The translations under genes and the position numbers were made by a program. Source: Taxillus chinensis (Eukaryota > Streptophyta > Magnoliopsida > Santalales > Loranthaceae). From it: a stretch of 64,000 nucleotides of DNA. Location of the stretch: positions 821,984 to 885,983 of the forward strand of contig CM042092.1 of assembly GCA_023512835.1 (NCBI GenBank), given 5' to 3'. Below are positions 21,785-33,129 of the stretch, in pieces; within the stretch, counting starts at the first letter, position 1, and each line of letters opens with the position of its first letter. The notes under the pieces are model-generated. The model was not told where the DNA came from. It searched no databases and was given only the letters and a program-made list of their open reading frames with translations.

Positions 21785-22114
21785 GCGTGGGAGGTGGCTG
21801 TTGGCCAAGGGTGTGATGTGTTTTGTGTTTTCTTGTATTAGTTGTGTACGATTTGGTGTATTTGTATTGTCTTTTAAAGACATGTGTTCTTATTTGTGAT
21901 GTGCCTTGAGATGTGTATTCGTGCCATGTGGACATATGTTATGTGCATTATTGTGGTTATGGATTATGGTGGTACTGTTATGTGCTGTTGTGCTGTGTGT
22001 GGTGTATGACCCATTTGGGTGTTGTGGCTCGCCATGTGGAAAAGGGGTAGCTTGTGTTTGTTTTCCTCTTATGTCATTTCTTTTCGAGGACGAAAAGTCT
22101 TAAGGGGGAGAGGA
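21785..22114 (+). other. Tk2 3' untranslated region with polypurine tract
   Basis: No ORF of note. The polypurine tract TAAGGGGGAGAGGA (22101-22114) abuts the 3' LTR and would prime plus-strand synthesis. Confidence 0.85.
22080..22097 (+). other. AGGA-loop hairpin before the polypurine tract (Tk2)
   Basis: CTTTTCG-AGGA-CGAAAAG is a perfect 7-bp stem, 17 nt before the LTR. Compared with the copy at 21761, several stem positions differ and each change is matched on the opposite arm. Confidence 0.75.
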
Positions 22115-23884
22115 TGTAAGGACCCGTACCTTGAGTTAGTCAGTTTTGCCTCCTGAGTAGAGTTTTCCTAGATTTTGACCTAGTAAATGGACTCCAATGA
22201 ATTCACGTGCAAAAGGAAAGATGCTTAGAATGATGTCTTCTATCTACCACAGAAGTTTCAGGCCAAATGGACATGTATGTGAGGTGCACGTGATATGGGT
22301 CCAATTCACGTGCAAGTGTAATTGTCTTCTAAATGATGCAAGGAGGCTAGGGGTGAAGTTTGAGAGCATTTGGAGTCCATATGGAGGTGCACGTGAATTG
22401 GGGAATTCACGTGCAAATTGGCGTGCAGGCATATTTTTGCATGGTTCCCTTGGTTTTGTCATTCTAAGGAACTTTCTCCAAAAGTCCATGTTGAAATTCT
22501 GAGTATTTTGGCCTATATGGGTGCGGAAAGGTGCTAACTTGTGTGATCAAAACTACGTCGTTTTGAAGCTGGGTTTCACTTAATCAAAACTACGTCGTTT
22601 TGATGTTGTGTTGGCTATATAAGGAGGAGAAGCCCTCTGTTTTAGGTTTAGGGTTCTCTTCGATTCTTTGCGGCCGTCGTAGAGAGAGAGAGAGCTAGAG
22701 AGAGAGAAGGAAGGGGAGTTCTTTGGTTCTTTGCCGGGCCGGAGCATCTTGCGTGGGGAGGACGGCGTTTAGTGCGGGAGCAGGGAAGATCTGTTTTAAG
22801 GTAGGGATTCTGTTCTTCCTAAGCCCTCCTCTCGTCCTAGGGTCCTAGCGAGAATATGAGTTATATCTGTTATATTATTTATATGTAAATTCATATAGGT
22901 GTGACCTCCTATATGAATGTTGGCCTTCGATGGCGTTTTGGTGTGATTTCTGAGATTGGGTGGTTGGTGCATGTTAAGTGTTTGATAAAATGCCGGTGTG
23001 GATATGCCTGTATGAATATGCCTGTGTGTATGCTCAGAACGTGTTTGAAATAATGCCTGTGAGGCTATGCATATTATGTGTTTGGAATAATAGCTGTGTG
23101 GCTGGGTTTGTAAGCCTGTGAATATATGCATGCTAAGTGTTCGACGTTATTTCCGTGTGACTAAGCATATTAAGTGTTTGATGTTATGCCTGTATGGCCT
23201 TATGTCTTTGCGTGTTTGCTTGTACACCCGGTGGCTTGTGGAAGCCCGGGACTGTTTTGTGGAACCCGGTGGCCGTGGAAGCCCGGGGGTTGTTTTTGTG
23301 GAACCCGGTGGCTGTGGAAGCCCGGGACTGTTTGTGAAACCCGGTGGCTGTGGAAGCCCGGGACTGTTCTTGAAACCCGGTGGCTGTGGAAGCCCGGGAG
23401 TGTTTATGTACCAGTCCATGTATGATTGTGTTTCCTGTTATAGCCTGTATCTATATCTGGTGGAATGATTGTATCACGACACAACACTTGTACACAAGGC
23501 ATGTAGATATTAGGTGCATGGGATGGGTTGGGGAGACATGATCCCTACTGAGCTGTGGTTGCTCACCCCTCCTACCATGTTGTTTTCTTTACAGGAACCT
23601 ACAGGCGTTAGGTGGGACACCAAGGTGGAAGACCTTATTTATTTTATTGTTTATGTTATTTTATTATGGGAACTGATGTAACCCCAATGGGGAAGGATTG
23701 AAAAGACTTTGTATTAAAGACTGACTTATTTTGTGGACTGCTTGATGGACTTTATCTTTCTTGAATGAGTTGTGAATGTTTAAAATGTTCAGTTCTTGGT
23801 TTGTATCCTAACCCCTTTGCCCTCCGTGTGGGTAAAGGGGAATCACGTACCGGTTTCCTCGGGTTGGAAATCCGGGGCGTGACA
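22115..23884 (+). repeat. Tk2 3' LTR
   Basis: The LTR is 1770 bp and pairs with 14801-16561. It keeps the five CACGTG cores, the two ACGT palindromes, the TATA box (22615-22624) and the 37-bp tandem array (23226-23402). Confidence 0.95.
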
Positions 23885-25155
23885 CAAGCCATCCTCCTCT
23901 TCTTCAGTTGGAAGAGACCAATGTACAACAGGTTGTTCAGTTTGGGGCATCAAATTGCTTATATGTTCTTCAGCTTTTGGGAGAAAACAAGTAGATACAT
24001 TAGATGGGCAAAATAGTTGAGATGGAAGAGCCACCTCGTCATGGTCAAACATTGTCCTTTGTACCACTTCAGGTTTTGTAATATTAGCAGCATCATTGTG
24101 GTGATCTAGAATGGGATCAGTATAAGAAGAATCATCATCATCCACAAAGTCCCATATTTTTGATGAAGAAGCTGAGAATGAACATCTTGAGGCAGGTACA
24201 CCATCCCGATCGAATCCTATGTTGCCATTCTTATGCAGTCTGGTCATTGGAATTAGTGCTCTTTCCTCCTCTTCTTTTTCTTCAAATCTAGGAACAACAA
24301 CTTCATTGTAGTAGGGATATAGGTCTGCTATCCCTGCTCGACCTTCTTTTGTAGCTTCATTGGCGAGAGCTAGCTGTTCTGATGGAAAAGTGAAAACAAA
24401 CTGGTCTTGTTTTCCGTAGTAACTCTCTTGCTACATAAAGGTTGAATGGGTTGTCGGGCATTGATGGTGTGTGTATTGTCTAATACTTGCCCAACCACCG
24501 TCTGCATTCGTGCTGCTAGGTCTGCCATCTCAGCGTCTAATTCTTCAATAGTCTTTTCGATCTTCACTTCTCTTGTCTCTGGTAATAAAACATTTGGAGA
24601 AGTAGGGTGTATAAACCCCTCAACCTTTGTATCTTGGAGTTGTTTTTCAGTTTCCTTGTTGACATTCAAAAAGAACTCCCTCATTTCTTCATGAAGATCT
24701 TGTGACGGTGGATCATGCTGCCACTCAAAGTTCTGTTGTAAATCATTGTCTCCAAAGAGTGAGGATGAACAAATTAAATCATCATTGTGCATCCTTGCCC
24801 ATGTGTCCTCGCCGCACTTCTCGAAGAATTCAGTCATGTTCTGGGGTGATGCTTCTTGTGGAGAATATTCAGCCTTGAATTGTTCTTGACTTGGCCAAAC
24901 TCCATAGCCATCTCCATAAAAGTTATTAGCATTATTCTGGGGCTGCTGGTAAGTAGAATTAGTGGCAAGATGTCCTTGGTTGTAGTCCCAATTTTTAGAT
25001 GTTGAACACTTTATATAACTTGGGTCAGAATAAGCTGCATATGGAGAATCCCAAAATCTCCCTCGGTCTTCTTGGGTAGGACGAAACGTTGGGCAGTACG
25101 ACTCCAACAAATCCTCCATTGCTTGCTTGGGATCAACTTCATAGCTCCAATCCAT
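23885..25155 (-). pseudogene. LARD ORF of unknown function, N-terminal and middle part
   Basis: The ORF starts at 25155 ('MDWSYEVDPKQAMEDLLESY') and runs 261 residues to 24370. A one-base shift near 24400 moves to a second frame that continues ('EQLALANEATKEGRAGIADL') through 24247-23885, then across the Tk2 insertion into 14800-14430. It is rich in Asp, Glu, Gln and Asn. A predicted helical segment near residues 195-225 ('EELDAEMADLAARMQTVVGQ') could be a coiled coil. No zinc knuckle or enzyme motif is present, so I do not call it gag. That it was open across the insertion point suggests it was under selection or young when Tk2 arrived. Confidence 0.6.
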
Positions 25156-25535
25156 TGGAATGTTTGATCTGGAAACTGTGTTTGGTTTTTAAACCTACAA
25201 AAACAAAAACAACCAAATACCACACATAAACCCGAACCAAAAAGCAGAAACATGAGCACTCACATATACATATTCACATCCTAAAGCAAAGTCCATTATC
25301 TGTGAGGATTGTAAGGCAATAAATCTCCTCGAGTATGTCGCATACACTGAGGAATTAAAACAAACACTTGATGTGTACCCCTAAAAGAAAACAAAACAAA
25401 ACAGAGAAATACAAAGCCACACCACACTAGAAAAATAGAAAATTAAAATTCCAGATCACAAATGAACTTGATCACCTAATGTCACCTAACCCTAACAACG
25501 TTTGGCTTGCCTCCCCGGCAACGGCGCCAAAAACT
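25156..25535 (-). other. LARD leader with primer-binding site
   Basis: On the element strand TGGCGCCGTTGCCGGGGAGG (25510-25529) follows the LTR by six bases. This is the primer-binding sequence I associate with Athila/Tat-type and related plant elements, usually assigned to tRNA-Asp. It differs from the tRNA-Met site of Tk1 and Tk2, so the LARD belongs to another lineage. Confidence 0.75.
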
Positions 25536-27303
25536 TGACCCGCATAAATTATGTCTGAAGGTTTTGCAGCAAGTGCACTGGTCAAGTAGTAAAATGGAGT
25601 GTTAAGACTCCGGTTGTCGAACCCACAGGGAGGTAGCTAATCTTGTTAAGCGACAAGCACTAAGCTAACAAGTTGATTTTATGTCTGGACAATTGATTTT
25701 TGTTGGACATATAATGTGAACGAAAGATGATTAAATCAGAATGTTGGCAAGCTTTTGGTAGATAAATTTCAGTGATTAAGGATCTAGGGTCACAATGTTT
25801 TACCACCCAATTGATTGTATTAGTCTGGTTATGGCTCTTGTTCTTGATTTATGTTCTAGTTCATGTTCATGTTGATTATCTCCTACCGATCTTACATTTG
25901 GTCCATGCTAAGATAGATTTAAGGCTTTTACCCCATTTGGTCCATGTGAATAAAAGTGATCAAGGTAGATAAACAATCTAATAGTTCTAGACTTGGTCCA
26001 TCATGCAATATTAAATCTAATTCACTAATGTTCCACCCTAGACAAAGGCTAAGATTACCTAATTATGCATAAACTAGGTATTTCCATTCAAGCAAATGAA
26101 TTAAACAAGAACTTAATTCAATTTTATTAAACAACCATAACCAAACTGACTACAATTTATTGGGGGCTACATTGCTCCCCTAGACTAACAAGACTACTCC
26201 ATAATCATGACAAAAATAATAACAATCATAGGAAAGAACATGATTACAGTACCAGGACAATAAAGGAAGACTCCAAGATGAACCAGGACTCCAGCCTCCA
26301 ACGACTCCAGGCGTCGTCGCCCAAAATCACTCCTTGCCAAGGACAATCCGATCTTTTAGCAATGGCTATAGCTCTTTTCAGAACTCAGATCAGATTCTCC
26401 CACTCAAGATGATTTACAATGCCTCCAAAGACCCCTATTTATAGGATTTAGTGGGCCAAATTAAGGTTACAAAAGGTGTGCCCTAATTATAAATGTGGTC
26501 GCAGCCAAAATGACGTCGTTTTGGTAAGTGACCCTTATTCTTCATTCAAACCTTAAAAACACCTTAAACAAAGCAGAATTGGATAAAGCTCCAGAAGAGA
26601 AAAATCATCAGCATAACAAAACAAAGGTGACTATGCAAAAATAATCTTGCCCGTGACAAAGGTCATTTTCATGGGCACCTCCATTTGCTCTGAAACTTCA
26701 CCCAGCACTTTATCACATCAGATAGAAGCCTTCCATGCAAAAATATCCTTGCCCGTGAAATTTTTATGAGAGATAGATGACATCATTTGGAGCAACTTTT
26801 GTTCTGCACGTGAGATCATCTGAAGCCTCCTACTAGGTCAAAAAAATCAAATCCCAATATCACGTGCAAAATATTTTGTTGTCCTTTTGCTCTGAAATTT
26901 TTATGGGAGGTAAAGGGCATCATTTGAAGCAACTTTCTCTTCTGCACGTGATATTGTTAAGGCCATCTTCGTGGTCAAATAAATCAAAATGTTTGTTCCG
27001 CACTAATAGTGTGAAGAGACCTCTTGCGACCTTGTCGCTTGTAGCCTTCAAAATGCCTCCTTTTGAGATCATAAGTTGCCACAAGCTCCCTCTTTAGGAG
27101 ATAGAGTAGTCTAGCTGATGACTAGAGAAGAAATCATCCAAAAAACCTGCCCAAAACAACTCAAAAAACACATATACAACACAAACAGTGTCTTTCTTGG
27201 GGTTAGAGCAAATATATATGAAATATGGTACTAAAAAGGCTCTAAACAAGCTCTTTGATACCCTAAATAGGCTATAAAATAACGGCATAAATGCACGTTA
27301 TCA
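25536..27303 (-). repeat. LARD 5' LTR
   Basis: The LTR is 1768 bp and pairs with 10807-12612. It starts TGACCCGCATAAATTATG and ends GCACGTTATCA. It lacks the 38-base segment present in the other LTR. Confidence 0.92.
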
Positions 27304-28098
27304 GCCTTGTCGACCACCTCCCGGTAGCTGTCACCGCATCGGTTCCAATGTCTTTTCGAGAGATGGCCTCAAGCCCTGAATAAAATCCTACGTCTTACGG
27401 GTTTCCTTTTCCCAAGCCTCAAGAGAAAACCGCCCTAAATCTGTGAAGGCTTGCACATACTCACCCACCGTCTGGCCACCCTGCTGAAGCTCATAATACT
27501 CTCTCCATCGGGCATACTGTACCGAGCTGGGAAAATACTCCCCAAAGAAGCGCTCAACAAACTCTCTCCAACTCATCTAACTGCCATGGACAGCTCTAGT
27601 GGATTCCCACCACCTGCGTGGGATACCCAACAGATAGTGCGTCGCCACGCGCACTCTCTCCTCACTTGGCACCTCGATCATATCAAAGATATCCTCCGTC
27701 CACCTAATCCAGTCCTCGGCTACCTCTGGCCGCGAACCATCCTCAAAAGTCCTGGGTGCGTGTTTCAAAACTGCGCGGCCCTAGTCCATCCCTCGTCGTA
27801 CTGGCTCTATCACAACCTCATGCTGGTGCACATCCTGCACCACCCTCGCCTCCTACTGCTGAGGCTGTGGTGGCTGTTGAGGCTGTTGTTGCCTCTTCAT
27901 CTCATCCACCTCTCTAGCCATATCCCTCATCGAGCCCTGCATGGCCTCCTGCAACTGAATCAACACCTGAGCCAAATCAGGTCCCACAACGGGAGCTAAC
28001 GATCTCTGCTGCGGGCTCTACTGCCCTTGGTGCCCCGACTCTATTGTGGGCTCCTCTGCCGGGCCTTGGCCTCGGACAGCTCTCCTCGGTGGTGCCAT
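27304..28098 (-). pseudogene. Tk1 gag, N-terminal part
   Basis: The ATG at 28098-28096 gives 'MAPPRRAVRGQG', aligned with the Tk2 gag start. It continues with a Gln/Pro-rich stretch ('MKRQQQPQQPPQPQQ'). The capsid region has 'WIRWTEDIFDMIEVPSEERV', 'YLLGIPRRWWES', 'WREFVERFFGEYFPSSVQ' and 'GQTVGEYVQAFTDLGRFS', as in plant Gypsy gag. Stops occur near 28018, 27860, 27780, 27577 and 27388. The frame is cut by the LARD at 27304 and resumes at 10806. Confidence 0.85.
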
Positions 28099-28594
28099 CA
28101 CACTGGCCACAGCAACAAACAATCAAACGATCAATACATGCACTGCTAGCACAAACAGCCATCAAAGGCACAACCGACTTATAGGTTCTCACCACATGAC
28201 CCGTAGGTTCATACCATGCATATAGCATCGTGTCCCCCATCAGGGTACACCACATGACCCATAGGTCCACAACCATGCATATAGCATCATGTCACCCCTC
28301 AGGGTACACCACAATCAAGTCCTGGCTCTCACGGCCACGTGCCATCATGGCACCACATACAAGCACATCACACATAACGACAATCTAGTGCCCTATATGC
28401 ACACAATCATACCACTAGCAATGCACCCTATACCCATGTATGCTCCTAGGATGGTCTAACTGACACCAAAATCACCTAGAATACATGTAAGGACTGCGTT
28501 GATCAGGCCCCCTCCCTATAGTTTTCTAAGTCACATGGAATCAATTAACCACCTCACTAACCTAGGTCCGCTAGACCATGCTCTGATACCAACT
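28099..28594 (-). other. Tk1 leader with primer-binding site and a duplicated segment
   Basis: TGGTATCAGAGCATGG on the element strand (28591-28576) is the initiator tRNA-Met primer site, three bases from the LTR. The rest is non-coding. About 58 bases are present twice in tandem (about 28191-28247 and 28248-28309), each with 'caccacatgaccc', 'ccatgcatatagcatc' and 'cagggta'. Confidence 0.85.
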
Positions 28595-30956
28595 TGTCAC
28601 ACCCCCGAATTCCAAGGAACCCGGAACCAGGAACATGACTTCCCCTTGCCCGCACCCGAAAGGTCAAGGGGTTGGTGACTAGCACCAATAAAGACTACAC
28701 CGCGGGTGCTATCTCAAATATGTAACCCTGTACAGTCATACATCAAGGGTAATCCTGTATTTTCCCATACATCATCATGCATACTATGAGTCAAACAATC
28801 ATACAGATATCACATCATACAGTATGCAAATACAACTGTCCACGGACCCATGTCCAAGATATCATATAAAACAATACAGAATATAACTGTATCATACATC
28901 AGAGTAGTGGGCGTCCTCCTAGAAGAAAATCCTCCACTAGTCTCAGGTCACACCTGAAAAGGATAAACAACAAGTAGGGTTGAGCGACAAGCTCAGTAGG
29001 TGACCCCAACACTCCACATCATGCAACACATATAAGTCTATACTATATGCTCAGTGTACTCGTGCACCGTGTAGTGTGCACAATCATCAGGACTCAGCCT
29101 GCAAACAAACATCAGGACTCAGCCTGTTCACATAGGATAACTTGTCCACGATCCTCCATGGGATCCCAGCTCAGGGCACTCAGCCCTAGCTCCACGAGCT
29201 CAACGGCTCAACTCAGGCCTTAGCCTATCCACAATGCAATATGCCCGGCCACAGTCGCCACATAGGCCTGCCATCGGTGCATATGCCTGCCACGTCAACC
29301 ACATAGCACCCTCGGTGCATCACGATGAGAACTCAAACAAGTCACGGAGTCTAAGCCCCAATACCTTACACCAACATACTAACATTAGTATGGCATGTCA
29401 TTCTCAACATTTCCTTTAGAACTGTAGCCAGTCTTCACAAGTAAATCCTCAATCCTTGATTTATGAATGAAGTACCCATATCAGCTATTTTCTTGAAATC
29501 AAAAGTCCCGGCATTGGGTTCCCATATCATAAATAAGATAATCTGATTTTTGGGGATTTTTCTGAGATGTCTAACCCCACTTTCCAAAAATTCACCACTA
29601 TGAACTTTTGGGTTTTTCCGAGATTTTACACTAAATCTCAATTTTCACATTTTGAAAGAGTGAGAATTAATTTTTCTAGTATTTTTCTTTGAATCCAAAT
29701 GGGGGGTATTTCGTTATTTACATTGTAACTTAAGTATACTTAATGTGTAGATGGGTATAGGTTACGATGTAAATAGGTCCAGTCCCGTGCTGTCCAGTGT
29801 CAAGTTATACTGTTGGAGCTGCGACTCGTAGCTTAGAACCCGCGACTCGTAGCTGTGGAACGGCGACTCGTAGCTGCGGAGTGCGGAGCTGCAGCATGCC
29901 TCGAAGACTCGAAGCGAGGCTACGATCTTCGACCTTCGGACTACAACCCTACGAACTACGAACCTTCGAACTACGGGTCTACGAACTACGACCCAGAACT
30001 TCGGATTTTCGTTAGTTTGACCCAGTAACGCGCCCAGGGTACTATTTATCATCGTTTTTGCCTATTCTTCATCTGGAACACGCCCAGAAACTCCCAGACG
30101 CTCACTAACATCCTTGTTTCGCAACAAACTACGATATCTACCTCAAAACGCGTCCAAAACGCCTTTAAATCGCACAGAAACAACAGAAACACGTATAAAA
30201 TTCCAGATTTCCAGAAATTTAGATCTAAACCCAGATTTCCATGGTTGACTTATCAACCCTCATGAAAAACACAGTTAATCAACCCCAAAATCATAGAAAC
30301 ATATATCCACAATTTTATAAAACAGTTCTTAACCACAGATCTTATGCTAAACCATTAGATCTAACCCAAAATTGGTTTTCCCCAAATTCTAGGGTTCATG
30401 CTCAATTTCATAAATCATGATAAATTCGTGCAGATCCAAAACAAGAGAGAGATAAGAAGTTCAAGGACACCTACTTGAAGTGAATCTTTGAGCTCCACGA
30501 ACCCAAATCGCCCCAAATCGCCAAGGCCTCCAAGCTCCTCAAGCTCTCTCTCTCAAATGCACAAACGTGAAACATAAAGTGAAAGCTTTTTTTTTGCTAT
30601 TTATATTTCTGCCAGTCAGCTGACCTAGTCAACCATTGACCCAGTCAATAATTGACCTCCCAATACAAAAATTGACCTCCAAGGCCCCGAACTCCAAATT
30701 GAGTCAAACTACAGTCAAAATGCTCGAAATGACAAGCATAACACTAGACTAATATTATTACACCCAAATGACCTCCCAAACGCAAAGTCAACCAGTAAAC
30801 CCCGAAAAGTCAACAGTCAGGTCAAACGGGGCCTCGACTCGGAATCGGGCCCAAGTACAGTCAAAATGCTCACATCGACGGCTACACTACCGTCCAGATA
30901 GTTACATTCCCATAGAATGACTATCTCTCAAAACTACCCAAATACGAGTCTTTACA
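28595..30956 (-). repeat. Tk1 5' LTR
   Basis: The LTR is 2362 bp and pairs with 4244-6662. It differs by scattered substitutions and by two arrays that changed length (29818-29880 and 29930-29998). It is flanked on the right by the target duplicate CTCTA (30957-30961). Confidence 0.92.
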
Positions 30957-30961
30957 CTCTA

Positions 30962-33129
30962 AGCGGGCAAGATTTACTTGTTGGACAAGTAAACCTTCAT
31001 TAATGAGTATTAGTGTGGGACTAGAACTCCTTACTCTATAAAAGGTGTCTTAAAGCATTCTTTTCACATTTTTGGAAAATGTGAGAGAGTTTAAGAGTGG
31101 TGGAGGTGATAGAACGTAGTAGAGAGACGACTTGTTGGATTTGAGCAATCAAGACTGCTATTCTAAGCGTTTTTGAGGTAGGGAATTATGTTTTTAGCAT
31201 AATTTTAACCTAGATTCCATAAAATAAATGGTGTTGGCATGTGTGTATTAATACATATATATGTGAGCTTATATATGTACGTTGGTGTGATCTTGATGGC
31301 CTGGATGTCAAGTATAAATTCTGGTTTGATAAAAAGAGTAATCAATAGCTATTTAGCCTAATAGTTAGACTATTGTCATAGTTAAAGGGAGGTCTTGGGT
31401 TTAATTCTCATTGGGAGCATTTTATTAAATTATTTTTCCTAGTACGAGCCACGAGTTATAGCCTGTGCTACGGACAAGGCCGTGTCTCTGGGTCGTAAGC
31501 CCGTGTGATTGGTTGGGTCATGGGCCCATTCCATGGGCTACTGTCACGGGGTCAAATTTCCTGTGCCTCTCAATCCATTTCAGCACTTAGTTTTCCTCTA
31601 CACGATCTGCTAAGTATAGCCTTTGAGGGTTGAAGTGCATGTAGACTGGTTTCGCCTTACCTTGGGCTCATCAAGAGAACGGCTCCAGTTTTTGACCAGT
31701 TTGTATAAGGATGACCAAATCTCTTCTTCAACGTCAAGTCCTTGACTAGCAGCGTGCTCTCCAAACTCAAGCGGGTCAGCACGTTTGAACTCCGAAGGGG
31801 CTCCATCCATTCTCCGACACGAATTGTCTAGAGCCTTCTGCTGCACATCGTCTATGCTTCAACCTACGCCTCTCCTACATGTAGCACTTCTTTATATTCA
31901 GAAAGTGTCACGGAGAGACGTCCCGAATTCTCAGGGCATGACACTAGGCCATGTGCTGGGAAGGCCCATGGTTGGCATAGTAGGTTAAGTTGTGGGTAGT
32001 AAGTTTTGGGGTTCATAATGCGAGTAAGTTAACAAGGAATTACCTAACTCGAGAATTCTATTGGCTTAGTAAGTATGGGTTCAGTTAGTGAAAATGGGTA
32101 GGAGACCCTAGTGACTAAAAAAGAGACTTGTGATGTGTTTTATGTTTTTAACTGTATTGTTTATGTGTTAATGAAGAGCCCTGATGTTGTGAACCCTCTT
32201 TTCACTTAAAAATGTTACCTGTGATGACCTTGTAAACTTGTGATTTAGCGGTGATATGTATTGATAATTGTGGTTCGGCTAGATAGACTTTTGAGCCTTA
32301 GTGTTGGCTGTTAGGTTTACCACACCTTGGATTATGGCCAGTAGGATTATTGTGCCCGTGTGTTGTCCAATTGGACTGCAGAGCCCCAATATGGAACGGT
32401 GTAGCACTTATAATGGTGGGCTAAGTCTACATACATTCTAGGTGCGAGCCGTGATTTGTGGACTCAGAATCATGATGCCTGACTTGGGTGGAAAATGTTA
32501 CGTAAGTAAACACAAAACATTAGCCTGGATAAAGTATGATAGTGTCGGCATGGTGGCGGGATGTCTTCTACCTTCCAGAGCAGGACTACAATAAGTATTT
32601 GTTTGTTGTGTGATTGTTCTTGATACACCTTATTACATGAGCACAAGCATACACTTGACATGTAGTTTAATAGGAATTTTGGGATGAGCTTGAAAGAATC
32701 GATCCCTACTGAGCTATAGTTTGCTTACCCCTCCTGTGAATTTATCTGTTTTAGGTGTTAGCCGACATTAGGCTTGAGGTGGAGTTCTGTGTGGTGGACA
32801 CACCCTTTTCCCTTTATATAATTTTGGTTTGAGATTTATGATGTAGTACCTAGGATTGGGTTTGGTTTGCTAAACAAACTATGGTTTTAATAAATTTACC
32901 ATGAAGATTCTTAGATGATGATAGTAATTTATATTTGTGGATTGTTGTATATGATCATATGGATTGACAATTGTATACCCATGTTGTGTACAATCTGTTC
33001 TGGTGGACTTGGGACAACAACCGTGTTACAGTCCCGTTAGGGTGTTCCACACCAATCTTTGACCCTCCGGGTGCAGGCATGGGCGATCATGAGCCGATTC
33101 CACAGTCGAGGGATTTTCGGGGCGTGACA
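30962..33129 (+). mobile_element. Degenerate plus-strand Gypsy LTR, continuation of 4005-4243
   Basis: This is the right side of the Tk1 target. A TATA-like 'ctctataaaagg' (31033-31044) and 'gagagag' downstream look like the U3/R part of an LTR. 32700-32800 carries 'gatccctactgagc' and 'aggtggag', and the end is GGGCGTGACA (to 33129), as in Tekay-type LTRs. No matching flanking duplication is found, so the left end is uncertain. No coding potential is seen apart from the embedded piece at 31542-31943. Confidence 0.55.
31542..31943. other. Foreign-looking 0.4 kb segment inside an LTR
   Basis: The segment has no counterpart in the LTR logic on either side, begins TGTCACGG and ends CATGACA, and carries a 78-codon minus-strand ORF (31610-31846, 'SSLYKLVKNWSRSLDEPK') that I do not recognise. 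A second 'gtcacgg' lies at 31907. It could be a captured gene fragment or a very small LTR-type element. The function is unknown. Confidence 0.35.

Larger units (their letters stand above)
14801..23884 (+). mobile_element. Tk2: Tekay-type Ty3/Gypsy element, complete structure
   Basis: LTRs at 14801-16561 and 22115-23884 (TG...CA) are flanked by the exact duplication CAAGC (14796-14800 and 23885-23889). A tRNA-Met-type primer site follows the 5' LTR and a polypurine tract precedes the 3' LTR. Internal order is gag, protease, reverse transcriptase, RNase H, integrase, chromodomain-like tail. At 9084 bp it has full length and is the innermost, hence youngest, of the three nested elements. The first ~600 bases of the two LTRs read identically, yet the coding region contains many single-base frameshifts. 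Confidence 0.95.
10807..27303 (-). mobile_element. LARD-like non-autonomous LTR retrotransposon, itself interrupted by Tk2
   Basis: Two LTRs (10807-12612 and 25536-27303) start TG and end CA and are flanked by the exact duplication GCCTT (10802-10806 and 27304-27308), inside the Tk1 gag. The primer-binding site beside the right LTR sets the minus orientation. After removing Tk2 the element is about 7.4 kb with a 3.8 kb internal region. I find no reverse transcriptase, integrase or protease motif in it, only one ORF of unknown function, so it must be mobilised in trans. 'Large retrotransposon derivative' is the best-fitting class. Confidence 0.88.
4244..30956 (-). mobile_element. Tk1: Tekay-type Ty3/Gypsy element, interrupted by two later insertions
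   Basis: Two LTRs (4244-6662 and 28595-30956), each starting TG and ending CA, are flanked by an exact 5-bp duplication CTCTA (4239-4243 and 30957-30961). The primer-binding site lies inside the right LTR, so the element reads on the minus strand. Domain order from right to left is gag, protease, reverse transcriptase, RNase H, integrase, chromodomain-like tail: the Gypsy order with a Tekay/Del-like tail. The 26.7 kb span contains the LARD (10807-27303). Without it the element is about 10.2 kb, a normal size. Coding parts contain many stops and frameshifts. Confidence 0.93.
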
